Source: Hydractinia symbiolongicarpus (lineage: Eukaryota; Cnidaria; Hydrozoa; Anthoathecata; Hydractiniidae). Taken from it: a stretch of DNA of 64,000 nucleotides. Each line of letters begins with the position of its first letter. Position 1 is the stretch's first letter. Location of the stretch: positions 12,400,001-12,464,000 of the forward strand of contig NC_079883.1 in assembly GCF_029227915.1 (NCBI RefSeq). The letters are read 5' to 3'. Below, in pieces: positions 33,082 through 44,956 of this stretch. The notes under the pieces were generated by a model. The model had not been told where the DNA came from, did no database searches, and worked only from the letters and a program-made list of their open reading frames with translations. A program made the translations under genes and the position numbers.

Positions 33082-33201
33082 GTCTACGGCCATACCACGA
33101 TGAACTCACCCGTTCTCGTCTGATCACGGAAGTTAAGCATCGTCGGGCCGGGATAGTACTTGGATGGGGGACCGCCTGGGAACTCCCGGTGTCGTAGGCT
33201 T
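33082..33201 (+). rRNA. 5S rRNA: 5S rRNA gene copy 52 (A25T)
   Basis: A25T only. The spacer has TTGTCATAAC, TGGCATTTCCC and CACAGCG. Confidence 0.97.
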
Positions 33202-33706
33202 TTCATTTTCATTTGTTGCCTTTTCATTTCAATGGCGCTGTGATATATTTCTTGTCATAACAATTAAGGAACGTGGCGGTTGTTGAAAGTGTTTCCTATG
33301 GCATTTCCCTACGACATTTTCAGGTGATAGTACGAGAAAAAAGAGCTTTCAAATGCATACAAACTCGATCTATTGCCGATCATCCAATAACCCTGACGGA
33401 ATGGCAAATAAAATAAAATTCCGCCGCCTTCCGAGGACTTATATCGCAATCACGTTTCGTAACAGCCAAGCGAGGTTTTACCTTAGCGTTTAAGTCACCA
33501 CCGACATTTGGCCGCGCAACTATTCTAAGCTCATTCATTTTGACTTAAGGAGGGGGCGAGCGCGGACGCAGGCCCCCACTACCAGAAATTGTACGGTCGA
33601 GTTACTGACGTTTGCAGTAATTGCAGAGGTCAGTAACTCAAAGAAATTAAATAAAAAAATTTGATCACAGCGTCAAAATAAATTGCACGTATTTGCCCCT
33701 ACTAAT

Positions 33707-33826
33707 GTCTACGGCCATACCACGATGAACACACCCGTTCTCGTCTGATCACGGAAGTTAAGCATCGTCGGGCCGGGTTAGTACTTGGATGGGGGACCGC
33801 CTGGGAACTCCCGGTGTCGTAGGCTT
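33707..33826 (+). rRNA. 5S rRNA: 5S rRNA gene copy 53 (A72T)
   Basis: A72T only. The spacer has AATAGCGC, GAGGTCTT, TTATATTGC and CAGCTAAG. Copies 51-52 and 53-54 form a 1250-bp dimer repeat. Confidence 0.96.
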
Positions 33827-34331
33827 TTCATTTTCATTTGTTGCCTTTTCATTTCAATAGCGCTGTGATATATTTCTTGTTATAACAATTAAGGAACGTG
33901 GCGGTTGTTGAAAGTGTTTCCTATGACATTTTCCTACGACATTTTTAGGTGATAGTACGAGAAAAAAGAGCTTTCAAATGCATACAAACTCGATCTATTG
34001 CCGATCATCCAATAACCCTGACGGAATGGCAAATAAAATAAAATTCCGCCGCCTTCCGAGGTCTTATATTGCAATCACGTTTCGTAACAGCTAAGCGAGG
34101 TTTTACCTTAGCGTTTAAGTCACCACCGACATTTGGCCGCGCAACTATTCTAAGCTCATTCATTTTGACTTAAGGAGGGGGCGAGCGCGGACGCAGGACC
34201 CCACTACCAGAAACTGTACGGTCGAGTTACTGACGTTTGCAGTAATCGCAGTGGCCAGTAACTCAAAGAAATTAAATAAAAAAATTTGATCACAACGTCA
34301 AAATAAATTGCACGTATTTGCCCCTACTAAT

Positions 34332-34451
34332 GTCTACGGCCATACCACGATGAACTCACCCGTTCTCGTCTGATCACGGAAGTTAAGCATCGTCGGGCCG
34401 GGATAGTACTTGGATGGGGGAACGCCTGGGAACTCCCGGTGTCGTAGGCTT
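34332..34451 (+). rRNA. 5S rRNA: 5S rRNA gene copy 54 (A25T, C91A)
   Basis: A25T and C91A; C91A breaks the loop-closing pair 86-91. The spacer has TTGTCATAAC, TGGCATTTTCC and GTAACCACC. Confidence 0.95.
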
Positions 34452-34956
34452 TTCATTTTCATTTGTTGCCTTTTCATTTCAATGGCGCTGTGATATATTT
34501 CTTGTCATAACAATTAAGGAACGTGGCGGTTGTTGAAAGTGTTTCCTATGGCATTTTCCTACGACATTTTCAGGTGATAGTACGAGAAAAAAGAGCTTTC
34601 AAATGCATACAAACTCGATCTATTGCCGATCATCCAATAACCCTGACGGAATGGCAAATAAAATAAAATTCCGCCGCCTTCCGAGGACTTATATCGCAAT
34701 CACGTTTCGTAACAGCCAAGCGAGGTTTTACCTTAGCGTTTAAGTAACCACCGACATTTGGCCGCGCAACTATTCTAAGCTCATTCATTTTGACTTAAGG
34801 AGGGGGCGAGCGCGGACGCAGACCCCCACTACCAGAAATTGTACGGTCGAGTTACTGACGTTTGCAGTAATCGCAGAGGTCAGTAAATCAAAGAAATTAA
34901 ATAAAAAAATTTGATCACAACGTCAAAATAAATTGCACGTATTTGCCCCTACTAAT

Positions 34957-35076
34957 GTCTACGGCCATACCACGATGAACTCACCCGTTCTTGTCTGATC
35001 ACGGAAGTTAAGCATCGTCGGGCCGGGATAGTACTTGGATGGGGGAACGCCTGGGAACTCCCGGTGTCGTAGGCTT
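34957..35076 (+). rRNA. 5S rRNA: 5S rRNA gene copy 55 (A25T, C91A)
   Basis: A25T, C36T and C91A, a close sibling of copy 54. The spacer has GTAGGAG, ATTCAAT, GCTTTCCG, GCGAAG and GTAAGG. Confidence 0.95.
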
Positions 35077-35581
35077 TTCATTTTCATTTGTTGCCTTTTC
35101 ATTTCAATGGCGCTGTGATATATTTCTTGTTATAACAATTAAGGAACGTGGCGGTTGTTGAAAGTGTTTCCTATGACATTTTCCTACGACATTTTCAGGT
35201 GATAGTAGGAGAAAAAAGAGCTTTCAAATGCATACAAACTCGATCTATTGCCGATCATTCAATAACCCTGACGGAATGGCAAATAAAATAAAATTCCGCC
35301 GCTTTCCGAGGACTTATATCGCAATCACGTTTCGTAACAGCCAAGCGAAGTTTTACCTTAGCGTTTAAGTCACCACCGACATTTGGCCGCGCAACTATTT
35401 TAAGCTCATTCATTTTGACTTAAGGAGGGGGCGAGCGCGGACGCAGGCCCCCACTACCAGAAATTGTAAGGTCGAGTTACTGACGTTTGCAGTAATCGCA
35501 GAGGTCAGTAACTCAAAGAAATTAAATAAAAAAATTTGATCACAACGTCAAAATAAATTGCACGTATTTGCCCCTACTAAT

Positions 35582-35701
35582 GTCTACGGCCATACCACGA
35601 TGAACACACCCGTTCTCGTCTGATCACGGAAGTTAAGCATCGTCGGGCCGGGATAGTACTTGGATGGGGGACCGCCTGGGAACTCCCGGTGTCGTAGGCT
35701 T
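35582..35701 (+). rRNA. 5S rRNA: 5S rRNA gene copy 56
   Basis: Exact consensus. The spacer has AACTTGG and TTCAAGTG. Confidence 0.98.
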
Positions 35702-36206
35702 TTCATTTTCATTTGTTGCCTTTTCATTTCAATGGCGCTGTGATATATTTCTTGTTATAACAATTAAGGAACTTGGCGGTTGTTGAAAGTGTTTCCTATG
35801 ACATTTTCCTACGACATTTTCAAGTGATAGTACGAGAAAAAAGAGCTTTCAAATGCATACAAACTCGATCTATTGCCGATCATCCAATAACCCTGACGGA
35901 ATGGCAAATAAAATAAAATTCCGCCGCCTTCCGAGGACTTATATCGCAATCACGTTTCGTAACAGCCAAGCGAGGTTTTACCTTAGCGTTTAAGTCACCA
36001 CCGACATTTGGCCGCGCAACTATTCTAAGCTCATTCATTTTGACTTAAGGAGGGGGCGAGCGCGGACGCAGGCCCCCACTACCAGAAATTGTACGGTCGA
36101 GTTACTGACGTTTGCAGTAATCGCAGAGGTCAGTAACTCAAAGAAATTAAATAAAAAAATTTGATCACAACGTCAAAATAAATTGCACGTATTTGCCCCT
36201 ACTAAT

Positions 36207-36326
36207 GTCTACGGCCATACCACGATGAACACACCCGTTCTCGTCTGATCACGGAAGTTAAGCATCGTCGGGCCGGGATAGTACTTGGATGGGGGACCGC
36301 CTGGGAACTCCCGGTGTCGTAGGCTT
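36207..36326 (+). rRNA. 5S rRNA: 5S rRNA gene copy 57
   Basis: Exact consensus. The spacer has GTAATATATATTT, GTTGTAGAAAG, AAATAATAT and GGCCACGC. Confidence 0.98.
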
Positions 36327-36833
36327 TTCATTTTCATTTGTTGCCTTTTCATTTCAATGGCGCTGTAATATATATTTCTTGTTATAACAATTAAGGAACG
36401 TGGCGGTTGTAGAAAGTGTTTCCTATGACATTTTCCTACGACATTTTCAGGTGATAGTACGAGAAAAAAGAGCTTTCAAATGCATACAAACTCGATCTAT
36501 TGCCGATCATCCAATAACCCTGACGGAATGGCAAATAATATAAAATTCCGCCGCCTTCCGAGGACTTATATAGCAATCACGTTTCGTAACAGCCAAGCGA
36601 GGTTTTACCTTAGCGTTTAAGTCACCACCGACATTTGGCCACGCAACTTATCTAAGCTCATTCATTTTGACTTAAGGAGGGGGCGAGCGCGGACGCAGGC
36701 CCCCACTACCAGAAATTGTACGGTCGAGTTACTGACGTTTGCAGTAATTGCAGAGGTCAGTAACTCAAAGAAATTAAATAAAAAAATTTGATCACAACGT
36801 CAAAATAAATTGCACGTATTTGCCCCTACTAAT

Positions 36834-36953
36834 GTCTACGGCCATACCACGATGAACACACCCGTTCTCGTCTGATCACGGAAGTTAAGCATCGTCAGGC
36901 CGGGATAGTACTTAGATGGGGGACCGCCTGGGAACTTCCGGTGTCGTAGGCTT
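36834..36953 (+). rRNA. 5S rRNA: 5S rRNA gene copy 58 (G81A, C104T)
   Basis: Like copy 46 but with G64A instead of G21A. The spacer has CATTGGTGC, TTAAAAG, TTTTTCTAC, AGAAAATGAAAT and GCGACG. Confidence 0.95.
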
Positions 36954-37458
36954 TTCATTTTCATTTGTTGCCTTTTCATTTCATTGGTGCTGTGATATAT
37001 TTCTTGTTATAACAATTAAGGAACGTGGCGGTTGTTAAAAGTGTTTCCTATGACATTTTTCTACGACATTTTCAGGTGATAGTACGAGAAAAAAGAGCTT
37101 TCAAATGCATACAAACTCGATCTATTGCCGATCATCCAATAACCCTGACGGAATGGCAAAGAAAATGAAATTCCGCCGCCTTCCGAGGACTTATATCGCA
37201 ATCACGTTTCGTAACAGCCAAGCGACGTTTTACCTTAGCGTTTAAGTCACCACCGACATTTGGCCGCGCAACTATTCTAAGCTCATTCATTTTGACTTAA
37301 GGAGGGGGCGAGCGCGGACGCAGGCCCCCACTACCAGAAATTGTACGGTCGAGTTACTGACGTTTGCAGTAATCGCAGAGGTCAGTAACTCAAAGAAATT
37401 AAATAAAAAAATTTGATCACAACGTCAAAATAAATTGCACGTATTTGCCCCTACTAAT

Positions 37459-37578
37459 GTCTACGGCCATACCACGATGAACACACCCGTTCTCGTCTCA
37501 TCACGTAAGTTAAGCATCGTCGGGCCGGGATAGTACTTGGATGGGGGACCACCTGGGAACTCCCGGTGTCGTAGGCTT
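37459..37578 (+). rRNA. 5S rRNA: 5S rRNA gene copy 59 (G48T)
   Basis: G41C in loop C, G48T (breaks 29-48) and G93A, which turns U84-G93 into U84-A93. The spacer has GAGAAGAAAG, GCGAAG and GTAAGG. Confidence 0.95.
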
Positions 37579-38083
37579 TTCATTTTCATTTGTTGCCTTT
37601 TCATTTCAATGGCGCTGTGATATATTTCTTGTTATAACAATTAAGGAACGTGGCGGTTGTTGAAAGTGTTTCCTATGACATTTTCCTACGACATTTTCAG
37701 GTGATAGTACGAGAAGAAAGAGCTTTCAAATGCATACAAACTCGATCTATTGCCGATCATCCAATAACCCTGACGGAATGGCAAATAAAATAAAATTCCG
37801 CCGCCTTCCGAGGACTTATATCGCAATCACGTTTCGTAACAGCCAAGCGAAGTTTTACCTTAGCGTTTAAGTCACCACCGACATTTGGCCGCGCAACTAT
37901 TCTAAGCTCATTCATTTTGACTTAAGGAGGGGGCGAGCGCGGACGCAGGCCCCCACTACCAGAAATTGTAAGGTCGAGTTACTGACGTTTGCAGTAATCG
38001 CAGAGGTCAGTAACTCAAAGAAATTAAATAAAAAAATTTGATCACAACGTCAAAATAAATTGCACGTATTTGCCCCTACTAAT

Positions 38084-38203
38084 GTCTACGGCCATACCAC
38101 GATGAACACACCCGTTCTCGTCTGATAACGGAAGTTAAGCATCGTCGGGCCGGGATAGTACTTGGATGGGGGACCGCCTGGGAACTCCCGGTGTCGTAGG
38201 CTT
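38084..38203 (+). rRNA. 5S rRNA: 5S rRNA gene copy 60 (C44A)
   Basis: C44A only, 7501 bp after copy 48. The spacer has AACTTGG and GCACGG. Confidence 0.97.
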
Positions 38204-38708
38204 TTCATTTTCATTTGTTGCCTTTTCATTTCAATGGCGCTGTGATATATTTCTTGTTATAACAATTAAGGAACTTGGCGGTTGTTGAAAGTGTTTCCTA
38301 TGACATTTTCCTACGACATTTTCAGGTGATAGTACGAGAAAAAAGAGCTTTCAAATGCATACAAACTCGATCTATTGCCGATCATCCAATAACCCTGACG
38401 GAATGGCAAATAAAATAAAATTCCGCCGCCTTCCGAGGACTTATATCGCAATCACGTTTCGTAACAGCCAAGCGAGGTTTTACCTTAGCGTTTAAGTCAC
38501 CACCGACATTTGGCCGCGCAACTATTCTAAGCTCATTCATTTTGACTTAAGGAGGGGGCGAGCACGGACGCAGGCCCCCACTACCAGAAATTGTACGGTC
38601 GAGTTACTGACGTTTGCAGTAATCGCAGAGGTCAGTAACTCAAAGAAATTAAATAAAAAAATTTGATCACAACGTCAAAATAAATTGCACGTATTTGCCC
38701 CTACTAAT

Positions 38709-38828
38709 GTCTACGGCCATACCACGATGAACACACCCGTTCTCGTCTGATCACGGAAGTTAAGCATCGTCGGGCCGGGATAGTACTTGGATGGGGGACC
38801 GCCTGGGAACTCCCGGTGTCGTAGGCTT
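38709..38828 (+). rRNA. 5S rRNA: 5S rRNA gene copy 61
   Basis: Exact consensus. The spacer has GGCCACGC and GCAAAGG. Confidence 0.98.
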
Positions 38829-39333
38829 TTCATTTTCATTTGTTGCCTTTTCATTTCAATGGCGCTGTGATATATTTCTTGTTATAACAATTAAGGAACG
38901 TGGCGGTTGTTGAAAGTGTTTCCTATGACATTTTCCTACGACATTTTCAGGTGATAGTACGAGAAAAAAGAGCTTTCAAATGCATACAAACTCGATCTAT
39001 TGCCGATCATCCAATAACCCTGACGGAATGGCAAATAAAATAAAATTCCGCCGCCTTCCGAGGACTTATATCGCAATCACGTTTCGTAACAGCCAAGCGA
39101 GGTTTTACCTTAGCGTTTAAGTCACCACCGACATTTGGCCACGCAACTATTCTAAGCTCATTCATTTTGACTTAAGGAGGGGGCGAGCGCGGACGCAGGC
39201 CCCCACTACCAGAAATTGTACGGTCGAGTTACTGACGTTTGCAGTAATCGCAAAGGTCAGTAACTCAAAGAAATTAAATAAAAAAATTTGATCACAACGT
39301 CAAAATAAATTGCACGTATTTGCCCCTACTAAT

Positions 39334-39453
39334 GTCTACGGCCGTACCACGATGAACACACTCGTTCTCGTCTGATCACGTAAGTTAAGCATCGTCGGGC
39401 CGGGATAGTACTTGGATGGGGGACCACCTGTGAACTCCCGGTGTCGTAGGCTT
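39334..39453 (+). rRNA. 5S rRNA: 5S rRNA gene copy 62 (G48T), divergent
   Basis: Five changes, joint highest in the array: A11G, C29T, G48T, G93A and G98T. C29T with G48T leaves U-U at 29-48. G93A keeps pairing with U84. Possibly a pseudogene. The spacer has GCGAAG, GTAAGG and TATTCGCC. Confidence 0.9.
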
Positions 39454-39958
39454 TTCATTTTCATTTGTTGCCTTTTCATTTCAATGGCGCTGTGATATAT
39501 TTCTTGTTATAACAATTAAGGAACGTGGCGGTTGTTGAAAGTGTTTCCTATGACATTTTCCTACGACATTTTCAGGTGATAGTACGAGAAAAAAGAGCTT
39601 TCAAATGCATACAAACTCGATCTATTGCCGATCATCCAATAACCCTGACGGAATGGCAAATAAAATAAAATTCCGCCGCCTTCCGAGGACTTATATCGCA
39701 ATCACGTTTCGTAACAGCCAAGCGAAGTTTTACCTTAGCGTTTAAGTCACCACCGACATTTGGCCGCGCAACTATTCTAAGCTCATTCATTTTGACTTAA
39801 GGAGGGGGCGAGCGCGGACGCAGGCCCCCACTACCAGAAATTGTAAGGTCGAGTTACTGACGTTTGCAGTAATCGCAGAGGTCAGTAACTCAAAGAAATT
39901 AAATAAAAAAATTTGATCACAACGTCAAAATAAATTGCACGTATTCGCCCCTACTAAT

Positions 39959-40078
39959 GTCTACGGCCATACCACGATGAACACACTCGTTCTCGTCTGA
40001 TAACGGAAGTTAAGCATCGTCGGGCCGGGATAGTACTTGGATGGGGGACCGCCTGGGAACTCCCGGTGTCGTAGGCTT
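39959..40078 (+). rRNA. 5S rRNA: 5S rRNA gene copy 63 (C44A)
   Basis: C29T gives a U29-G48 wobble; C44A as in copy 60. C29T is shared with neighbouring copy 62, though they belong to different subtypes, which suggests local gene conversion. The spacer has AACTTGG, TATAACGC and GCACGG. Confidence 0.96.
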
Positions 40079-40583
40079 TTCATTTTCATTTGTTGCCTTT
40101 TCATTTCAATGGCGCTGTGATATATTTCTTGTTATAACAATTAAGGAACTTGGCGGTTGTTGAAAGTGTTTCCTATGACATTTTCCTACGACATTTTCAG
40201 GTGATAGTACGAGAAAAAAGAGCTTTCAAATGCATACAAACTCGATCTATTGCCGATCATCCAATAACCCTGACGGAATGGCAAATAAAATAAAATTCCG
40301 CCGCCTTCCGAGGACTTATAACGCAATCACGTTTCGTAACAGCCAAGCGAGGTTTTACCTTAGCGTTTAAGTCACCACCGACATTTGGCCGCGCAACTAT
40401 TCTAAGCTCATTCATTTTGACTTAAGGAGGGGGCGAGCACGGACGCAGGCCCCCACTACCAGAAATTGTACGGTCGAGTTACTGACGTTTGCAGTAATCG
40501 CAGAGGTCAGTAACTCAAAGAAATTAAATAAAAAAATTTAATCACAACGTCAAAATAAATTGCACGTATTTGCCCCTACTAAT

Positions 40584-40703
40584 GTCTACGGCCATACCAC
40601 GATGAACACACCCGTTCTCGTCTGATCACGGAAGTTAAGCATCGTCGGGCCGGGATAGTACTTGGATGGGGGACCGCCTGGGAACTCCCGGTGTCGTAGG
40701 CTT
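40584..40703 (+). rRNA. 5S rRNA: 5S rRNA gene copy 64
   Basis: Exact consensus. The spacer has CATTGGCGC and a shortened A-run (TAAAAATTTAATC), so the unit is 623 bp. Confidence 0.98.
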
Positions 40704-41206
40704 TTCATTTTCATTTGTTGCCTTTTCATTTCATTGGCGCTGTGATATATTTCTTGTTATAACAATTAAGGAACGTGGCGGTTGTTGAAAGTGTTTCCTA
40801 TGACATTTTCCTACGACATTTTCAGGTGATAGTACGAGAAAAAAGAGCTTTCAAATGCATACAAACTCGATCTATTGCCGATCATCCAATAACCCTGACG
40901 GAATGGCAAATAAAATAAAATTCCGCCGCCTTCCGAGGACTTATATCGCAATCACGTTTCGTAACAGCCAAGCGAGGTTTTACCTTAGCGTTTAAGTCAC
41001 CACCGACATTTGGCCGCGCAACTATTCTAAGCTCATTCATTTTGACTTAAGGAGGGGGCGAGCGCGGACGCAGGCCCCCACTACCAGAAATTGTACGGTC
41101 GAGTTACTGACGTTTGCAGTAATCGCAGAGGTCAGTAACTCAAAGAAATTAAATAAAAATTTAATCACAACGTCAAAATAAATTGCACGTATTTGCCCCT
41201 ACTAAT

Positions 41207-41326
41207 GTCTACGGCCATACCACGATGAACACACCCGTTCTCGTCTGATCACGGAAGTTAAGCATCGTCGGGCCGGGATAGTACTTGGATGGGGGACCGC
41301 CTGGGAACTCCCGGTGTCGTAGGCTT
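41207..41326 (+). rRNA. 5S rRNA: 5S rRNA gene copy 65
   Basis: Exact consensus. The spacer has GTGCTTCC, TGGCATT, CAATAACG, TTAGCTC and GCGAACG. Confidence 0.98.
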
Positions 41327-41831
41327 TTCATTTTCATTTGTTGCCTTTTCATTTCAATGGCGCTGTGATATATTTCTTGTTATAACAATTAAGGAACGTG
41401 GCGGTTGTTGAAAGTGCTTCCTATGGCATTTTCCTACGACATTTTCAGGTGATAGTACGAGAAAAAAGAGCTTTCAAATGCATACAAACTCGATCTATTG
41501 CCGATCATCCAATAACCCTGACGGAATGGCAAATAAAATAAAATTCCGCCGCCTTCCGAGGACTTATATCGCAATAACGTTTCGTAACAGCCAAGCGAGG
41601 TTTTACCTTAGCGTTTAAGTCACCACCGACATTTGGCCGCGCAACTATTCTTAGCTCATTCATTTTGACTTAAGGAGGGGGCGAGCGCGAACGCAGGCCC
41701 CCACTACCAGAAATTGTACGGTCGAGTTACTGACGTTTGCAGTAATCGCAGAGGTCAGTAACTCAAAGAAATTAAATAAAAAAATTTGATCACAACGTCA
41801 AAATAAATTGCACGTATTTGCCCCTACTAAT

Positions 41832-41951
41832 GTCTACGGCCATACCACGATGAACACACCCGGTCTCGTCTGATCACGGAAGTTAAGCATCGTCGGGCCG
41901 GGATAGTACTTGGATGGGGGACCGCCTGGGAACTCCCGGTGTCGTAGGCTT
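41832..41951 (+). rRNA. 5S rRNA: 5S rRNA gene copy 66
   Basis: T32G breaks 32-45. The spacer has GATACATTT, AACGTTGACGG, GAGGTTTACC (one T lost) and GTCAAAAATA (one A gained), the last three shared with the spacer after copy 68. Confidence 0.96.
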
Positions 41952-42456
41952 TTCATTTTCATTTGTTGCCTTTTCATTTCAATGGCGCTGTGATACATTT
42001 CTTGTTATAACAATTAAGGAACGTGGCGGTTATTGAAAGTGTTTCCTATGACATTTTCCTACGACATTTTCAGGTGATAGTACGAGAAAAAAGAGCTTTC
42101 AAATGCATACAAACTCGATCTATTGCCGATCATCCAATAACGTTGACGGAATGGCAAATAAAATAAAATTCCGCCGCCTTCCGAGGACTTATATCGCAAT
42201 CACGTTTCGTAACAGCCAAGCGAGGTTTACCTTAGCGTTTAAGTCACCACCGACATTTGGCCGCGCAACTATTCTAAGCTCATTCATTTTGACTTAAGGA
42301 GGGGGCGAGCGCGGACGCAGGCCCCCACTACCAGAAATTGTACGGTCGAGTTACTGACGTTTGCAGTAATCGCAGAGGTCAGTAACTCAAAGAAATTAAA
42401 TAAAAAAATTTGATCACAACGTCAAAAATAAATTGCACGTATTTGCCCCTACTAAT

Positions 42457-42576
42457 GTCTACGGCCATACCACGATGAACACACCCGTTCTCGTCTGATC
42501 ACGGAAGTTAAGCATCGTCGGTCCGGGATAGTACTTGGATGGGGGACCGCCTGGGAACTCCCGGTGTCGTAGGCGT
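42457..42576 (+). rRNA. 5S rRNA: 5S rRNA gene copy 67, broken first terminator
   Basis: G66T next to helix II. The gene end reads GGCGTTTCATTTTC, so base 119 is G and the first T-run has only three T. The transcript may extend to the next T4. The spacer has ATTTCCAGG, CCCTCAC and GTATGG. Confidence 0.94.
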
Positions 42577-43081
42577 TTCATTTTCATTTGTTGCCTTTTC
42601 ATTTCAATGGCGCTGTGATATATTTCTTGTTATAACAATTAAGGAACGTGGCGGTTGTTGAAAGTGTTTCCTATGACATTTTCCTACGACATTTCCAGGT
42701 GATAGTACGAGAAAAAAGAGCTTTCAAATGCATACAAACTCGATCTATTGCCGATCATCCAATAACCCTGACGGAATGGCAAATAAAATAAAATTCCGCC
42801 GCCTTCCGAGGACTTATATCGCAATCACGTTTCGTAACAGCCAAGCGAGGTTTTACCTTAGCGTTTAAGTCACCACCGACATTTGGCCGCGCAACTATTC
42901 TAAGCTCATTCATTTTGACTTAAGGAGGGGGCGAGCGCGGACGCAGGCCCTCACTACCAGAAATTGTATGGTCGAGTTACTGACGTTTGCAGTAATCGCA
43001 GAGGTCAGTAACTCAAAGAAATTAAATAAAAAAATTTGATCACAACGTCAAAATAAATTGCACGTATTTGCCCCTACTAAT

Positions 43082-43201
43082 GTCTACGGCCATACCACGA
43101 TGAACACACCCGTTCTCGTCTGATCACGGAAGTTAAGCATCGTCGGGCCGGGATAGTACTTGGATAGGGGACCGCCTGGGAACTCCCGGTGCCGTAGGCT
43201 T
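43082..43201 (+). rRNA. 5S rRNA: 5S rRNA gene copy 68 (G85A, T111C)
   Basis: G85A breaks 85-92. T111C turns G8-U111 into G8-C111, the vertebrate state. The spacer has TGGCATT, AACGTTGACGG, GGTTTACC and CAAAAATA. Confidence 0.95.
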
Positions 43202-43706
43202 TTCATTTTCATTTGTTGCCTTTTCATTTCAATGGCGCTGTGATATATTTCTTGTTATAACAATTAAGGAACGTGGCGGTTGTTGAAAGTGTTTCCTATG
43301 GCATTTTCCTACGACATTTTCAGGTGATAGTACGAGAAAAAAGAGCTTTCAAATGCATACAAACTCGATCTATTGCCGATCATCCAATAACGTTGACGGA
43401 ATGGCAAATAAAATAAAATTCCGCCGCCTTCCGAGGACTTATATCGCAATCACGTTTCGTAACAGCCAAGCGAGGTTTACCTTAGCGTTTAAGTCACCAC
43501 CGACATTTGGCCGCGCAACTATTCTAAGCTCATTCATTTTGACTTAAGGAGGGGGCGAGCGCGGACGCAGGCCCCCACTACCAGAAATTGTACGGTCGAG
43601 TTACTGACGTTTGCAGTAATCGCAGAGGTCAGTAACTCAAAGAAATTAAATAAAAAAATTTGATCACAACGTCAAAAATAAATTGCACGTATTTGCCCCT
43701 ACTAAT

Positions 43707-43826
43707 GTCTACGGCCATACCACGATGAACACACCCGTTCTCGTCTGATCACGGAAGTTAAGCATCGTCGGTCCGGGATAGTACTTGGATGGGGGACCGC
43801 CTGGGAACTCCCGGTGTCGTAGGCGT
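43707..43826 (+). rRNA. 5S rRNA: 5S rRNA gene copy 69, broken first terminator
   Basis: Twin of copy 67: G66T and GGCGTTTC. Confidence 0.94.
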
Positions 43827-44331
43827 TTCATTTTCATTTGTTGCCTTTTCATTTCAATGGCGCTGTGATATATTTCTTGTTATAACAATTAAGGAACGTG
43901 GCGGTTGTTGAAAGTGTTTCCTATGACATTTTCCTACGACATTTCCAGGTGATAGTACGAGAAAAAAGAGCTTTCAAATGCATACAAACTCGATCTATTG
44001 CCGATCATCCAATAACCCTGACGGAATGGCAAATAAAATAAAATTCCGCCGCCTTCCGAGGACTTATATCGCAATCACGTTTCGTAACAGCCAAGCGAGG
44101 TTTTACCTTAGCGTTTAAGTCACCACCGACATTTGGCCGCGCAACTATTCTAAGCTCATTCATTTTGACTTAAGGAGGGGGCGAGCGCGGACGCAGGCCC
44201 TCACTACCAGAAATTGTATGGTCGAGTTACTGACGTTTGCAGTAATCGCAGAGGTCAGTAACTCAAAGAAATTAAATAAAAAAATTTGATCACAACGTCA
44301 AAATAAATTGCACGTATTTGCCCCTACTAAT

Positions 44332-44451
44332 GTCTACGGCCATACCACGATGAACACACCCGTTCTCGTCTGATCACGGAAGTTAAGCATCGTCGGGCCG
44401 GGATAGTACTTGGATAGGGGACCGCCTGGGAACTCCCGGTGCCGTAGGCTT
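44332..44451 (+). rRNA. 5S rRNA: 5S rRNA gene copy 70 (G85A, T111C)
   Basis: Same as copy 68. Its spacer has TGGCATT, CCAGTAACC, CCCTCAC and GTATGG. Confidence 0.95.
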
Positions 44452-44956
44452 TTCATTTTCATTTGTTGCCTTTTCATTTCAATGGCGCTGTGATATATTT
44501 CTTGTTATAACAATTAAGGAACGTGGCGGTTGTTGAAAGTGTTTCCTATGGCATTTTCCTACGACATTTTCAGGTGATAGTACGAGAAAAAAGAGCTTTC
44601 AAATGCATACAAACTCGATCTATTGCCGATCATCCAGTAACCCTGACGGAATGGCAAATAAAATAAAATTCCGCCGCCTTCCGAGGACTTATATCGCAAT
44701 CACGTTTCGTAACAGCCAAGCGAGGTTTTACCTTAGCGTTTAAGTCACCACCGACATTTGGCCGCGCAACTATTCTAAGCTCATTCATTTTGACTTAAGG
44801 AGGGGGCGAGCGCGGACGCAGGCCCTCACTACCAGAAATTGTATGGTCGAGTTACTGACGTTTGCAGTAATCGCAGAGGTCAGTAACTCAAAGAAATTAA
44901 ATAAAAAAATTTGATCACAACGTCAAAATAAATTGCACGTATTTGCCCCTACTAAT

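Larger units (their letters stand above)
36207..38828 (+). repeat. Part of a 12-unit higher-order repeat (partner 28706-31327)
   Basis: Copies 57-61 repeat copies 45-49. Copies 62-64 then repeat the G48T, C44A, consensus triplet of copies 59-61 once more, 1875 bp on. Confidence 0.8.
42457..43706 (+). repeat. Dimer duplication, first copy (partner 43707-44956)
   Basis: Copies 67-68 repeat as 69-70 at exactly 1250 bp. Shared rare marks are G66T with a broken T-run, ATTTCCAGG, CCCTCAC, GTATGG, then G85A with T111C. The spacers before copies 67 and 69 also match. The near identity suggests a recent event. Confidence 0.88.
43707..44956 (+). repeat. Dimer duplication, second copy (partner 42457-43706)
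   Basis: Copies 69-70 with the same diagnostic marks as 67-68. Copy 71 is a further half repeat of the copy 70 type. Confidence 0.88.

Noticed and set aside
42103-43547. Two identical 64-codon reading frames at 42103-42297 and 43353-43547
   Set aside because: They are the spacers after copies 66 and 68, which share a one-T deletion (GGTTTACC). The identity comes from the 1250-bp duplication, not from selection on a protein.
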